Part shown: piece after piece, positions 9,532-19,294 of the stretch
How the letters are laid out: every line of letters starts with the position of its first letter
How positions within the stretch are numbered: position 1 is the stretch's first letter
Assembly (NCBI RefSeq): GCF_026013605.1
Contig: NZ_JAPDPJ010000008.1
Span: 1-64,000 of the forward strand
From: Plebeiibacterium sediminum
Lineage (GTDB): Bacteria; Bacteroidota; Bacteroidia; Bacteroidales; Marinilabiliaceae
Reading direction: 5' to 3'
Length of the DNA stretch: 64,000 nt
Position numbers and translations under genes: made by a program
The notes under the pieces: model-generated
Databases searched by the model: none
What the model saw: only the letters and a program-made list of their open reading frames with translations
What the model was told of the DNA's origin: nothing

Positions 9532-12500
9532 ATGAGAAAAAAGCATTTGTTTATCCCGGTTCTAATGATATTGGGATTTGGGGTATTCTATTATTTAAGT
9601 GCTCCATCAAAGCCAAAAAGTAAAAAAAAGGTATTAGCTGTTTCTTCAGAAGAGATTATAGAACAGCAGATTAATAAGAAAATTGAACGCCGCAAAAAAG
9701 GTTATTCCAAACCGGCAGATAAACCAGATAAATATATTGAATATAAAAATGCCATGGTTTCGGGTTTTGGGAAAGCGAAATATCCCAAAAACTATAAAAT
9801 CACGGAACTTAAATCGGCATATGCATTAAAGTCCAGCCTAAAAAGTACTACTGTAGATTTAGATTGGGTTCAGCGAGGACCTGGTAATGTTGGAGGAAGA
9901 ACCCGAGCCATAATTGTTGATCCTTCAGATGCTACTCAACAGACCTGGTTTGCAGGTGCCGTAGCAGGGGGAATATGGAAAACAACAGATGCTGGTACTA
10001 CCTGGCAGTTAATTTCTCCAGATCTTCCAAATCTATCTATAAGTACTTTAGTAATGGCAGAATCTAATACCGATGTTATTTATGCTGGAACTGGGGAAGG
10101 TTATTTTAATATCGATGCTATTCAAGGAAATGGAATTTATAAATCATTGGATAATGGTGTAACATGGAATCAAATTCCTAAGACTACAAATACATCTTAT
10201 TTTCATTATGTAAATAGTATTGTTGTTTCTCCCACTCAAGAAAATACTTTGTTCGTAGCTACAAATAAAATTGTGGCTAAATCAATTGATGGAGGTAGTA
10301 TCTGGAGTAATATTACTCCTAAACAAGGAGGAGAAGCTCGTTATCAACGTTTAATAATGCATCCAACAAATGAAAATATTTTGTGGGTGACCTATAATAA
10401 TAGAGATAGTAATAAAAGAGCTGTATATAAAACTACTAATGCAGGTGAAAGTTGGTTTCAGGTATTAGATTTGAGTGGTGATGGAAGAATAGAATTAGCA
10501 GTATCGCCATCGGACCCGGATGTTTTATATGCCTTAAATCAAGATTCAAAATTATATTATTCTATCAATGGAGGAGAAGATTGGGCTGAATGTACCGATG
10601 CTTCATCAACTGAATTTTTAGGGGGCCAGGGTTGGTATAATAATGTTATAAAAGTTGATCCAACAGATGCCAATAAAGGTTTTATAGGAGGAGTTGATTT
10701 TTACGGTTTTACTTTGGGAGAAGATATTTCAGGTACATCTAAAAATGCATATAATGTTGAAAATGGAATGTCATCGATAATGGAGCTGGGTAATTTTTAT
10801 GGCTCTCACGCTAACGGAGGGGTGAAAATTTATGAGGGATATGATTCAACATTAGATGATGTGGAAATTCAATTTGGAACGAGTATTTCACAAAAAGCTC
10901 ATCGTTTAACGAGTACTTCATATACTTACGATATAAATGATGATATGGCCGCTCTTTCCTATAATGATTATGTTGATGTGCCTTTTAAAGTAGTTAAAAA
11001 ACACGGTTTAGTTTCTGAACAGTTATACGCATCCTTTATAGACTCAAATAATAATGGCATATTTGATTTGACAGCAGATGGATACGAAGTTATTGTGGTT
11101 CATGATATTGTTTATGATGATGCATTGCCAAATGCGGCAGTTACAACTAATAATGGAAATTCTAATCTGTTATTTACACTTTATCCTCAGTTAGTTAATG
11201 GTGTTACCTGGGATGAATCCAGTTTACCAACCAATAATATTTTAGTACATCCATTCTCATTAAGCAATAAGAGTTTATCAGCTGATCATCTTACTGTTTG
11301 GCATAGTCCAACAGCAAGTAATTACTCTCATGCCGATCATCATTCCATTAATATTTTACAAGGAGTAGGATCTCCTTTTGCAATTATTGTAGGAAATGAT
11401 GGCGGGCTCTTCTATTCTAATGATGGAGGTTCAAATTGGGTTACAAAATCAAAAGGCTATATCACAACTCAGTTTTATGGAATTAGTCGACATCCTTCAG
11501 AATACAGGTATTTTGGGGGAATGCAGGATAATGGATCGTATATTTCCGGAACAGACCCTTCTGTTTCTGATGATTGGACAGCTGCCTTATCTGGTGATGG
11601 ATTTGATGCTGTTTGGCACTCCCGTGATCCTCAAAAACTAATTGGATCTGTTTATAATAATGATTTAGCAAAATCAGAAGATGGTGGTGCTTCATGGATT
11701 GATATATCTGGTGGATTTGATGATAATACAACAGAAACCGCTCCTTTTTTAACAAAAATAGCTAGTTCTGCAATTAATCCGGATCTTTTATTTATTGGAG
11801 GAGCATCCGGCTTATGGAAATCTGAAGATTTTGGTACTAGTTGGGAGAATATCAATATGGGAACTAATTGGGGATGGGGATCCGGAGGTTATCCTAAAAT
11901 TGCTATTAGTGAAGCAAACCCTGATGTAGTTTGGGCTGGTATTATCATGAATAGTTCTGAAGGTTACACCAAAGGTACTATGCATGTTTCTACAGATGGA
12001 GGTCAATCGTTTAGTGATGCTGTAAACGCAATGAATTTAGGTGCTGTTTCAAATATTGCAACTCATCCATCTGATCCAAATACAGCATATTTGCTATTTT
12101 CGTATGCATACTATCCAAAAGTTTTCAGAACAACAGATCTAGGTCAAACATGGGAGGATATTACAGGATTTAGTCAGGTTGATGGAGAAGGAAATGTTAC
12201 CTATGGGGCAGATTTTAGTTCGAATGGATTTCCTAATGTGGCAGTAAACTCTTTATTAGTGATGCCTTTTGATGAAAATGAAATTTGGGTCGGTACAGAA
12301 ATCGGTTTGTTCATCTCATATGATAATGGAAGTAATTGGGCTATTGCTGATAATGGAATACCAGCAGTTTCAATATGGGATATGAAGATTGTTGGTGATG
12401 AGGTGATTGTTGGAACGCATGGTTTAGGTGTTTGGACAGTAAAAAGAACTGGTTTATCAAGCATAAATTATAATCCTTATATAAATGGAATAGGTGTTAA

Positions 12501-13545
12501 TCCTAAAGGGAACTATAATATTGAATTGGATTACGATGTAGCTTATGATAAAGTTGAAGTTTATGCAGATGATGTTTTATTAAATACATATAACAATACG
12601 TCTATTGGTTTAAAACAATATGAAATTGATGCTGCAGGAGTTGAGGGTAAAGAAAGAGTGAGAGTTGTTGGGTATATTGGTGATATTGCTTATTCTTCAA
12701 ATGGTGTTGAAATTCCTGTTAATAATATGCTGACTATTGAATCAAGTTATTCTAATAAATTCACAACACGTTTAGGTGATTTCTATGGAAATGGATTCTC
12801 TGTAAATCGTGTTGATTTGGATAATAATGCCATAACAACACAGCATCCTTATCAGGAAAATAAAGATATTTATTATACACTTAAATATCCTATTGTTGTT
12901 TCGACAGATCATTCAATGGCATTCTTAAAGTATATCGATATTGCCTATATTGAAACTGGAGAAGCCGGATCAACTTATCCACAATCTGATTTTTATGATT
13001 ATGTTGTTGTTGAAGCAAGTACCGATGGGATTAATTGGGTTGCTTTAGCAGATGGTTATGATTATAGTTATTCAGATGTATGGACTTCCGGCAGTACAAG
13101 TTATTCAGACACACCAACTCCTGAACAGTATATTGAACATGTTATAGACTTGTGGGATACATTTAACGCAGAAGATACCATAATAATAAGATTCAAATTA
13201 CATTCAGATCAGTTGGAAGCCGGATGGGGATGGGCTATTGATAACGTGCAGATACAAGAAGAAGTATCAGGAATTTTTGATAAATCATCTTCGGATTTTG
13301 ATTTTGATATCTTCCCTAATCCTGTGAGTAATCAATTTAACTATTCTATCGAGGATGATTATGTTGGTACTGTAAAAATTAACGTAATCTCCGTTTCTGG
13401 AGAGTTAATGAAAAGTCAGGAAATATTTAAAGATTCTCCTTATTTAAAAGGAAAAATGAATATTGAATCTTTATCACCAGGTAGTTATGTTGTTTCAATA
13501 GTTATGGGTGATAAGAAAAGTGCTGAATTAATGATAGTTAAATAA
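9532..13545 (+). CDS. Secreted BNR/VPS10-type beta-propeller protein with type A T9SS sorting domain
   Basis: 1337 residues. An N-terminal hydrophobic segment (about 5-23) is followed by a Lys-rich stretch and then many propeller blades with the BNR/sortilin-like pattern (S/T)xDxGxTW, for example GIWKTTDAGTTWQ, GIYKSLDNGVTWNQ, LFYSNDGGSNWV, LWKSEDFGTSWEN and VFRTTDLGQTWED. A further beta-rich region with a MAM/jelly-roll-like segment (GWGWAIDNVQI, near residue 1240) precedes a C-terminal type A sorting domain (FDIFPNPVSNQFNYS to the end). Propellers of this type occur in VPS10-like proteins, sialidases and xyloglucanases; no catalytic set for any of these was recognised. The gene follows the T9SS genes on the same strand after 118 bp and is a probable T9SS-exported surface or secreted protein. 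Confidence 0.85.
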   Translation: MRKKHLFIPVLMILGFGVFYYLSAPSKPKSKKKVLAVSSEEIIEQQINKKIERRKKGYSKPADKPDKYIEYKNAMVSGFGKAKYPKNYKITELKSAYALKSSLKSTTVDLDWVQRGPGNVGGRTRAIIVDPSDATQQTWFAGAVAGGIWKTTDAGTTWQLISPDLPNLSISTLVMAESNTDVIYAGTGEGYFNIDAIQGNGIYKSLDNGVTWNQIPKTTNTSYFHYVNSIVVSPTQENTLFVATNKIVAKSIDGGSIWSNITPKQGGEARYQRLIMHPTNENILWVTYNNRDSNKRAVYKTTNAGESWFQVLDLSGDGRIELAVSPSDPDVLYALNQDSKLYYSINGGEDWAECTDASSTEFLGGQGWYNNVIKVDPTDANKGFIGGVDFYGFTLGEDISGTSKNAYNVENGMSSIMELGNFYGSHANGGVKIYEGYDSTLDDVEIQFGTSISQKAHRLTSTSYTYDINDDMAALSYNDYVDVPFKVVKKHGLVSEQLYASFIDSNNNGIFDLTADGYEVIVVHDIVYDDALPNAAVTTNNGNSNLLFTLYPQLVNGVTWDESSLPTNNILVHPFSLSNKSLSADHLTVWHSPTASNYSHADHHSINILQGVGSPFAIIVGNDGGLFYSNDGGSNWVTKSKGYITTQFYGISRHPSEYRYFGGMQDNGSYISGTDPSVSDDWTAALSGDGFDAVWHSRDPQKLIGSVYNNDLAKSEDGGASWIDISGGFDDNTTETAPFLTKIASSAINPDLLFIGGASGLWKSEDFGTSWENINMGTNWGWGSGGYPKIAISEANPDVVWAGIIMNSSEGYTKGTMHVSTDGGQSFSDAVNAMNLGAVSNIATHPSDPNTAYLLFSYAYYPKVFRTTDLGQTWEDITGFSQVDGEGNVTYGADFSSNGFPNVAVNSLLVMPFDENEIWVGTEIGLFISYDNGSNWAIADNGIPAVSIWDMKIVGDEVIVGTHGLGVWTVKRTGLSSINYNPYINGIGVNPKGNYNIELDYDVAYDKVEVYADDVLLNTYNNTSIGLKQYEIDAAGVEGKERVRVVGYIGDIAYSSNGVEIPVNNMLTIESSYSNKFTTRLGDFYGNGFSVNRVDLDNNAITTQHPYQENKDIYYTLKYPIVVSTDHSMAFLKYIDIAYIETGEAGSTYPQSDFYDYVVVEASTDGINWVALADGYDYSYSDVWTSGSTSYSDTPTPEQYIEHVIDLWDTFNAEDTIIIRFKLHSDQLEAGWGWAIDNVQIQEEVSGIFDKSSSDFDFDIFPNPVSNQFNYSIEDDYVGTVKINVISVSGELMKSQEIFKDSPYLKGKMNIESLSPGSYVVSIVMGDKKSAELMIVK

Positions 13546-13570
13546 AAATCATAAATTTTTAACAAGAAAA

Positions 13571-13600
13571 GGGTGTCATTTTATGACATCCTTTTTTATT
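13571..13600 (+). terminator. Rho-independent terminator after the propeller gene
   Basis: Stem GGGTGTCA / TGACATCC (one G-T pair) with a five-base loop, followed by a T-rich run. It lies 26 bp after the stop codon of the propeller protein and ends the left-hand + strand block. Confidence 0.85.
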
Positions 13601-13748
13601 TTTATTAAACAATTTTTTTTGTTCACATTAAAATGTAGTAATTTAGAATAAAAGAATTCTTGTCTTATAAGATGCAGTAAATCAGATCAATAATATTAAT
13701 ATTGTTTAGAATGGTTTTAAATAAAATAAAAAAAGATGTTAATATCTT

Positions 13749-13778
13749 TTGTTGGCGTTTATGAACTAACTATATTTG
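13749..13778 (+). promoter_or_regulatory. Bacteroidota-type promoter for the ECF sigma gene
   Basis: A TTG (-33) at 13749-13751 is separated by 19 bp from TATATTTG (-7, matching TAnnTTTG) at 13771-13778. The predicted transcript start near 13785 leaves a leader of about 45 nt. The rest of 13601-13748 is AT-rich, with no other recognisable feature. Confidence 0.65.
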
Positions 13779-13828
13779 TTAAACAATTAGAAAGAAGTTA
13801 CTGGTTATAACAAACAAAACATTACACC

Positions 13829-14326
13829 ATGACAACAATGCAATTCAATGAAAAGTTATTGAGCCTACAAGATAAGCTAAAGTACTTTGCACTTAGCTTA
13901 ACGGCCAATGAAGAAGATGCTAATGACTTGTTGCAGGAAACAACATTGAAGGCGTTAACATACAGAAAACAGTTTGTATCCAATACAAATTTTAAGGCGT
14001 GGGTGTTTACGATTATGAAGAATACATTCATTAATAATTATAGAAGAACTCAGAAAACAAGAAGTACATTTGAATCAGTAGAGGATGCATACAGAGTTGC
14101 TTTTAAAGGAAATTATTCTTCAGAAACACCTGAAATGGTTCAGGCAGTAAATGAAATGAACCAAAGTATTGAAAAATTGGATGATGAGTTCAGAATACCT
14201 TTCACTATGCACACTTCAGGCTATAAATATAAAGAAATAGCTGAAGAATTAGATTTGCCAATTGGTACAGTGAAAAGTAGAATCTTCTTTACTCGAAAGA
14301 AATTACAAAATATGTTAGAGGAGTAA
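13829..14326 (+). CDS. ECF-type (sigma-70 family) RNA polymerase sigma factor
   Basis: 165 residues. Region 2 has the DANDLLQETTLKAL motif and the FKAWVFTIMKNTFINNYRR core; region 4 is at about 110-160 with a helix-turn-helix (YKYKEIAEELDLPIGTVKSRIFFTRKKLQ). The length and spacing are those of a complete ECF sigma factor. No anti-sigma gene follows: a terminator and then the methionine sulfoxide reductase gene come next. It has its own promoter upstream. Small stand-alone ECF factors of this kind are common in the phylum and are often general or stress related, but its regulon cannot be read from this window. Confidence 0.93.
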   Translation: MTTMQFNEKLLSLQDKLKYFALSLTANEEDANDLLQETTLKALTYRKQFVSNTNFKAWVFTIMKNTFINNYRRTQKTRSTFESVEDAYRVAFKGNYSSETPEMVQAVNEMNQSIEKLDDEFRIPFTMHTSGYKYKEIAEELDLPIGTVKSRIFFTRKKLQNMLEE

Positions 14327-14399
14327 GAAGCGTTGTATTTATCGCCCACTTATTCGAGAAGTATTAAAAAAGAAAACTTTTTAATCGGAATATTAACAG

Positions 14400-14442
14400 A
14401 TGCAAGATTTGGTTTATTTACCTATCTTGCATTGTTTTTTTA
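14400..14442 (+). terminator. Terminator after the ECF sigma gene
   Basis: Perfect 9-bp stem ATGCAAGAT / ATCTTGCAT with a 15-nt loop, followed directly by TGTTTTTTT. It ends the sigma-factor transcript 10 bp before the next start codon, so any promoter for the next gene would have to overlap this element. Confidence 0.8.
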
Positions 14443-14451
14443 TAATATATT

Positions 14452-14907
14452 ATGTCAGCAAAATTATCTAAGTACGATCGATTATATAATCAGATAGAGA
14501 AGTTAACAACTCCAATCAATAGTCCAATTTCCAGAATGGCCACTATATCAGCCATATTACATCATAAAATGAAAGGGTATTTTTGGACTGGATTTTATCT
14601 TCTTCAGGAAGGAGAATTACTGGTTGGACCTTATCAGGGGCCATTAGCATGCCTGAGATTAAAAAAAGATACTGGTGTATGTTGGGCTGGTATTAATACG
14701 CAGCAAACTGTAATTGTGGATGATGTTGAAACCTTTCCTGGCCATATTGCGTGTAGTTCTCTTTCAAAATCAGAGATTGTTGTGCCTGTTCTTAATAAAT
14801 CAGAAGAAATCGTAGGAGTTCTGGATATAGATAGTAGAGATCTTTCTAATTTTGATAAAGAAGATAAAGAGGGCCTGGAAAAAATTGTTGAGTTGATTTA
14901 TAAATAG
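14452..14907 (+). CDS. msrC: Free methionine-(R)-sulfoxide reductase (GAF domain)
   Basis: 151 residues, one GAF domain. The three redox cysteines of the fRMsr family are present with the same spacing as in the E. coli enzyme: Cys67 (ACLR), Cys77 (GVCW) and Cys101 (GHIAC), offsets 10 and 24. Other family motifs are WTGFYL, GPYQG, SEIVVPV and GVLDIDS. It reduces free Met-(R)-sulfoxide in the cytoplasm using thioredoxin. The length equals the family norm. It follows a sigma-factor terminator and precedes a histidine kinase by 85 bp; no link to that kinase is evident. Confidence 0.93.
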   Translation: MSAKLSKYDRLYNQIEKLTTPINSPISRMATISAILHHKMKGYFWTGFYLLQEGELLVGPYQGPLACLRLKKDTGVCWAGINTQQTVIVDDVETFPGHIACSSLSKSEIVVPVLNKSEEIVGVLDIDSRDLSNFDKEDKEGLEKIVELIYK

Positions 14908-14992
14908 TATTTTGCTCTGATTATTGAAGAATCGGTGTGTTGGGATGTATAGAGTGAGGATTCTTCGAACCAGCAAAATAGTTATCCCTATA

Positions 14993-17050
14993 ATGATAAA
15001 TCTAAAAAAAATACTGACACTTCTGTTTTGTTTAAGTGTTTTTATAATCCTTAAATCAGAAGAGTCAGTTCTAGATAATTTACACAGGAAGCTTAAAAAT
15101 GCTTCCAGATCAGAGAAAGTTGAAGTTTATAATCAATTTTCAAGATATTATTTAACTTCTGACGCTGAAAAAGCGGTTAATTATGCCAAGCAAGCCTTAA
15201 GTTTAGCAAAAGAACTTAATGATAAAAAAGGAGAAGCTAAAGCCTATGGTAACCTGGGGATGGGTTACTATTTTTTAAGTGATTACGATGAATTATTAGA
15301 TTATTATAAGAAATCATTAAGTACTTATAAATCAATTGGTGATCAGGAAGGCGTAAATGTTTTAGCTACCACATTTTATCGGTTGAATAAATTCCATAAA
15401 TCCCTCGATAGTTATAAAAGGTCGTTACTGATATTATTAAGTGACAAAAATTCCACTGTATCATCAATTGTTGATACTTATGAAAATATTGGTAATGTTT
15501 ATAAAAACCTGGGAGATTATCATTTAGCGCTTGATAATTATAGAAAAGCCCTGGATTTAATTGGTGAAGATGGTGATAAAACTACGTTATGGAGAAATAT
15601 AGGCGAAATTCATCTATACCTGGAAGAATATGATAAGTCATTAGAATACTTTTTGTTACTATACGATGAATTAGTTGAAAGAAAAGACCAGCTTGGTATC
15701 TCAGAGGTATTGAATCGGATGGCAGGTACTTTTTATTTAAACAAGGATTTAAAACAATCCAAAGCCTTATTTGAAGAAGCTCTCAAATTACAAATTAAAT
15801 TAAATGATCATTTAGGGGCGTCGATGTCTTTTTTGAATTTGGCTAAAATTGCAAAGGATAACAGGCATTATGAAGACGCTATTGATAAATTCAGGAAGAG
15901 TTTAAAGTTAGCTGAGGTAATTAACAACAAAACTGTACTCCGAACTATTTATTATGAGCTTTCCTTAATTTACAAGGAAAAGAAAGACTTTAAAAGGGCT
16001 TATGAATATCAGGTGTTGTATTCTGATATATCAGATTTCTTGTCGCAGGAGCAAAAGGCTGAAGAATTTACTAATACCTTAGTGGTTCATGATCTTGAAA
16101 AGAAAACTCAGGAAAATGATATACTCCAGGCTAAAAATGAAAATTATCGCTTGCGCCTGGAAAAAGAAAATCTTTCCAAGTGGCGTCTATCTTTTGGTTT
16201 TACAATTCTGGTCATTTTAATTCTTGTATTTATTATTTATTACAGGTATTACTTAAAGAGAGTTGAGAATAGCAATTTAGAATTGCGAATTAAAGAAGCC
16301 TTACAGAAACAAGAAGAACAACAACAAATTATTGTTCATCAATCCAGTCTGTCTTCACTAGGTGAATTAGCTGCAGGTATTGCCCATGAAATCAATCAGC
16401 CAATACAAAATATATCATTATCAGCTGAAGGAATTAAGTTTGAATTATTGGAAGAACATCCTGATGAGAAATTTTTAAAGCAATCGGTAAACGAAATTTT
16501 TGAAGATATAGTAAGAGTTAGAGAAATAGTAGATCACATCAGAGTATTTTCCAGCGGACAAAAAGAAAGTGTGTTCGAGAGTTTTTCAGTTTCGGATTGT
16601 GTGGAATCAGCAATATCAATGATACAGCGCCAATACCAGAATCATAATATTAAATTGAGTTTGCAGTTAGATGCTCACGTTCCTGAGGTTCTTGGAAATC
16701 CGCATAAAGTAGAACAGGTTATTCATAATTTACTTTCCAATGCACGCGATGCTGTTGAGGAACGCTCAGAAAAGGATGATGAATTTAGAAAAGAAATAAG
16801 TATCAGAACCGGGGTTGAAAACGATCAGGTTTTTATAGAGGTTAGAGATAATGGTATTGGAATTCCCCAGGATAAAAAGACGGATATATTTTTACCATTT
16901 GTAACCAGTAAGCAATTAGGAAAAGGAACCGGATTAGGTTTGTCTATCTCCTATAGTTTGATTAACGAGATGAAGGGAAGAATAGAAGTGAAGAGCAGGG
17001 TTATGGATGGAACCAGCATGAAGGTAGTATTCCCTATTCAAAAAAGATAA
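14993..17050 (+). CDS. TPR-containing sensor histidine kinase
   Basis: 685 residues from the ATG at 14993. An upstream in-frame TTG at 14924 would place a long charged stretch before the signal sequence, so the ATG is preferred. Order: signal peptide (about 1-22), TPR helices (about 35-350), a coiled linker, one transmembrane helix (about 398-418), a coiled coil, the H-box ELAAGIAHEINQP (His465), the N-box NLLSNARDAVEE and the G-boxes RDNGIGIP and GKGTGLGLS. The TPR part would lie in the periplasm and the kinase in the cytoplasm. It is followed after 44 bp by an NtrC-type regulator, the likely partner. The ligand is unknown; TPRs suggest sensing of a protein or peptide. Confidence 0.9.
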   Translation: MINLKKILTLLFCLSVFIILKSEESVLDNLHRKLKNASRSEKVEVYNQFSRYYLTSDAEKAVNYAKQALSLAKELNDKKGEAKAYGNLGMGYYFLSDYDELLDYYKKSLSTYKSIGDQEGVNVLATTFYRLNKFHKSLDSYKRSLLILLSDKNSTVSSIVDTYENIGNVYKNLGDYHLALDNYRKALDLIGEDGDKTTLWRNIGEIHLYLEEYDKSLEYFLLLYDELVERKDQLGISEVLNRMAGTFYLNKDLKQSKALFEEALKLQIKLNDHLGASMSFLNLAKIAKDNRHYEDAIDKFRKSLKLAEVINNKTVLRTIYYELSLIYKEKKDFKRAYEYQVLYSDISDFLSQEQKAEEFTNTLVVHDLEKKTQENDILQAKNENYRLRLEKENLSKWRLSFGFTILVILILVFIIYYRYYLKRVENSNLELRIKEALQKQEEQQQIIVHQSSLSSLGELAAGIAHEINQPIQNISLSAEGIKFELLEEHPDEKFLKQSVNEIFEDIVRVREIVDHIRVFSSGQKESVFESFSVSDCVESAISMIQRQYQNHNIKLSLQLDAHVPEVLGNPHKVEQVIHNLLSNARDAVEERSEKDDEFRKEISIRTGVENDQVFIEVRDNGIGIPQDKKTDIFLPFVTSKQLGKGTGLGLSISYSLINEMKGRIEVKSRVMDGTSMKVVFPIQKR

Positions 17051-17094
17051 GGCAGAAAATCTGCAGGTAATGATTAGTTAATGGCATCAGTAAA

Positions 17095-18474
17095 ATGGAT
17101 AATTTAAAAATTTTAATTCTGGATGATGAAGTAAGAATTACAGAAAAGCTCAAATATCATCTGGATAAGAGAAATTTTAATGTGTATACAGCAAACACAC
17201 CTAACGAAGGTTTTGAAATTCTGGAGAAAGAGCAGCCAGGAATCTTGATTCTGGATATTATGTTGCCTGGAATGAATGGATTGGATGTACTCCAAAAAGT
17301 TAAGCAGGAATATGCCAATACTGAAGTAATTATGATTAGCGGGTATGGAGATATGGATATGGTTATTGAGGCGATGCGAAAAGGTGCTTCAGATTTTATT
17401 CGTAAACCATTTCAGGTGATGGATATTCAGGTGGCTGTAGAACGTACTGGTAAGTTTGTTGAATTGCAGGCTAAACTTGAAAATGCTGAAGATAGGGGGT
17501 CGCTGGTTTCCATGGAGCTGGAAAGCATGATTGAGAAGGATTTTATTGGAGAGAGTGATGCTATTAAAAATGTTTTGAAGATAGCCTTAAAAGCAGCTAA
17601 AGATAAAGATGTAAATGTATTGGTTACTGGAGAAAATGGAACAGGAAAAGAAATCATTTCCCGTATCATACATTATGGAAGTCCACGAAAAGAACAGGTT
17701 TTTGCACCTGTTAATAGTTCTGCCATACCATCAACTTTATTAGAAAGTGAGTTTTTTGGCCATGTTAAGGGGGCATTTACAGATGCACGAGAGGACAAGA
17801 AAGGATACTTTCAATTGGCAAATAATGGAACACTGTTTTTAGATGAGATTGCAGATATGCCTTTTTCATTACAAGCTAAGTTATTAAGGGCTATTGAGGA
17901 AAATAAAATTAAGAAAGTTGGTAGTAATAAAGAGATTGCTGTTGATGTTAGAATAATATCTGCCACTAATAAAAATATTGAGGAGTTAATAGAACAGGAT
18001 AAATTCAGAATTGATTTGTATCACAGGATTAATACTATAGAAATTAATATTCCTCCGCTGAGAGAAAGACCTGAAGATATAAAGCCTCTATTATATCACT
18101 TTGTACAATCATTTTCAAAGAAAAAGAAAATGACAGTTCCTTCTATATCTAAAGAACTTATTAAAAAGCTGCAATCATATCACTTTCCTGGTAATGTTAG
18201 AGAGTTGCGAAATATGGTTGAGAGGGCTTTAATTCTATTGGAAGGAGAGGAGTTGCTTCCAGAAGATTTTCCAATTAAAGGCGAAAATAAAAATCAATCA
18301 CTACATATCGAATCTTTGTGTATAGAATCACATGAGAAAACATTGATTGTTGAGGCCTTAAAACGTTGCGATTTTAATCAGACTCAAGCAGCTGAACTGT
18401 TATGCATATCAAGAGATGCGCTTAAAAGAAAGATTAAGAAATACGAAATTTCAATCGATAAACAGATTGTATAA
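17095..18474 (+). CDS. NtrC-family sigma-54-dependent response regulator
   Basis: 459 residues. Receiver domain 1-120 with the acidic pair Asp10/Asp11, phospho-acceptor Asp54 (LILDIMLPG) and Lys104. AAA+ domain about 148-385 with Walker A GENGTGKE (179-186), Walker B TLFLDE (246-251) and the sigma-54 contact loop as GAFTDA (226-231) instead of the classical GAFTGA. A Fis-type helix-turn-helix is at the C-terminus (FNQTQAAELLCISRDALKRKI). It is co-directional with and 44 bp after the TPR kinase, so the two should form one two-component system acting on sigma-54 promoters. No target can be named from this window. Confidence 0.94.
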   Translation: MDNLKILILDDEVRITEKLKYHLDKRNFNVYTANTPNEGFEILEKEQPGILILDIMLPGMNGLDVLQKVKQEYANTEVIMISGYGDMDMVIEAMRKGASDFIRKPFQVMDIQVAVERTGKFVELQAKLENAEDRGSLVSMELESMIEKDFIGESDAIKNVLKIALKAAKDKDVNVLVTGENGTGKEIISRIIHYGSPRKEQVFAPVNSSAIPSTLLESEFFGHVKGAFTDAREDKKGYFQLANNGTLFLDEIADMPFSLQAKLLRAIEENKIKKVGSNKEIAVDVRIISATNKNIEELIEQDKFRIDLYHRINTIEINIPPLRERPEDIKPLLYHFVQSFSKKKKMTVPSISKELIKKLQSYHFPGNVRELRNMVERALILLEGEELLPEDFPIKGENKNQSLHIESLCIESHEKTLIVEALKRCDFNQTQAAELLCISRDALKRKIKKYEISIDKQIV

Positions 18475-18504
18475 TATTTATCAACAATTCAAAAGTAAGG
18501 GTTA

Positions 18505-19167
18505 TTACCATTCAATAGGTTGTAACCCTTTGCTTATTAAAAACGCATTGGTTTTACTAAAGTGCCTATTTCCTAAAAATCCTCTGTGTGCAGAAAGAGG
18601 TGATGGATGAGGAGATTTAAGAATGCAATGTTTTGTTTCATCAATAAATGCAGCCTTTTTACCTGCGTATGCTCCCCATAATAGGAATACAATGTTTTCT
18701 TTTTCCTGAGCCAGATGTTTTATGACACTGTCAGTAAACTCTTCCCAACCTTTTTTCTGGTGAGAGCCTGCCTGATGTGCTCTTACGGTTAATGTGGCAT
18801 TTAACAATAACACGCCTTGTTTTGCCCATCGTTCTAAATTACCGCTGGCAGGAGGAGTTACACCACAGTCACTTTGAATTTCCTTATATATATTAACCAA
18901 TGATGGGGGAACTTTGATACCGTCATTTACAGAAAAGCATAAGCCATGGGCCTGATTTATATCGTGGTAAGGATCTTGTCCCAGAATTACAACCCGGGTA
19001 TTTTCTAAAGGGCACAATTCAAAGGCATTAAAAATTTTTGCAGCCGGAGGAAATATGGTTTGAGTCTTATATTCATCTCGTACAAACTGTGTCAGATTAA
19101 TAAAGTACTCCTTTTCAAATTCCGATTTTAGTAGTTCCTTCCAGCCAGCTTCAATTTTTACATCCAT
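18505..19167 (-). CDS. ung: Uracil-DNA glycosylase, family 1
   Basis: 220 residues, the normal length for bacterial Ung. The catalytic water-activating motif GQDPYHD (Asp65), the uracil-binding LLNATLTV (Asn123) and the DNA-intercalation motif SPHPSPLSAHRG (His187) are all intact. The enzyme removes uracil from DNA in base excision repair. The gene converges with the NtrC-type gene (30 bp between stops) and is divergent from the TPR regulator, with 127 bp between their starts. Confidence 0.97.
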   Translation of the reverse strand: MDVKIEAGWKELLKSEFEKEYFINLTQFVRDEYKTQTIFPPAAKIFNAFELCPLENTRVVILGQDPYHDINQAHGLCFSVNDGIKVPPSLVNIYKEIQSDCGVTPPASGNLERWAKQGVLLLNATLTVRAHQAGSHQKKGWEEFTDSVIKHLAQEKENIVFLLWGAYAGKKAAFIDETKHCILKSPHPSPLSAHRGFLGNRHFSKTNAFLISKGLQPIEW

Positions 19168-19294
19168 AGTGATTGTTGATCGTTTTATTATTAAATGAGC
19201 TACAAAACTAATAGTTTTATCAATGAAAAAATAATCAGTCCAGGGTCATTTTATACTTCATTTAAGTATTTTTACTCAAAATCTATATCATTAT

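Noticed and set aside
11396-12464. Several open frames of 60-90 codons on both strands inside the propeller gene
   Set aside because: They overlap a clear long coding region and show no family features.
18497-18540. AAGGGTTA...TAACCCTT as a terminator between the NtrC-type gene and ung
   Set aside because: The loop is 28 nt, there is no T-run, and it overlaps ung coding sequence.
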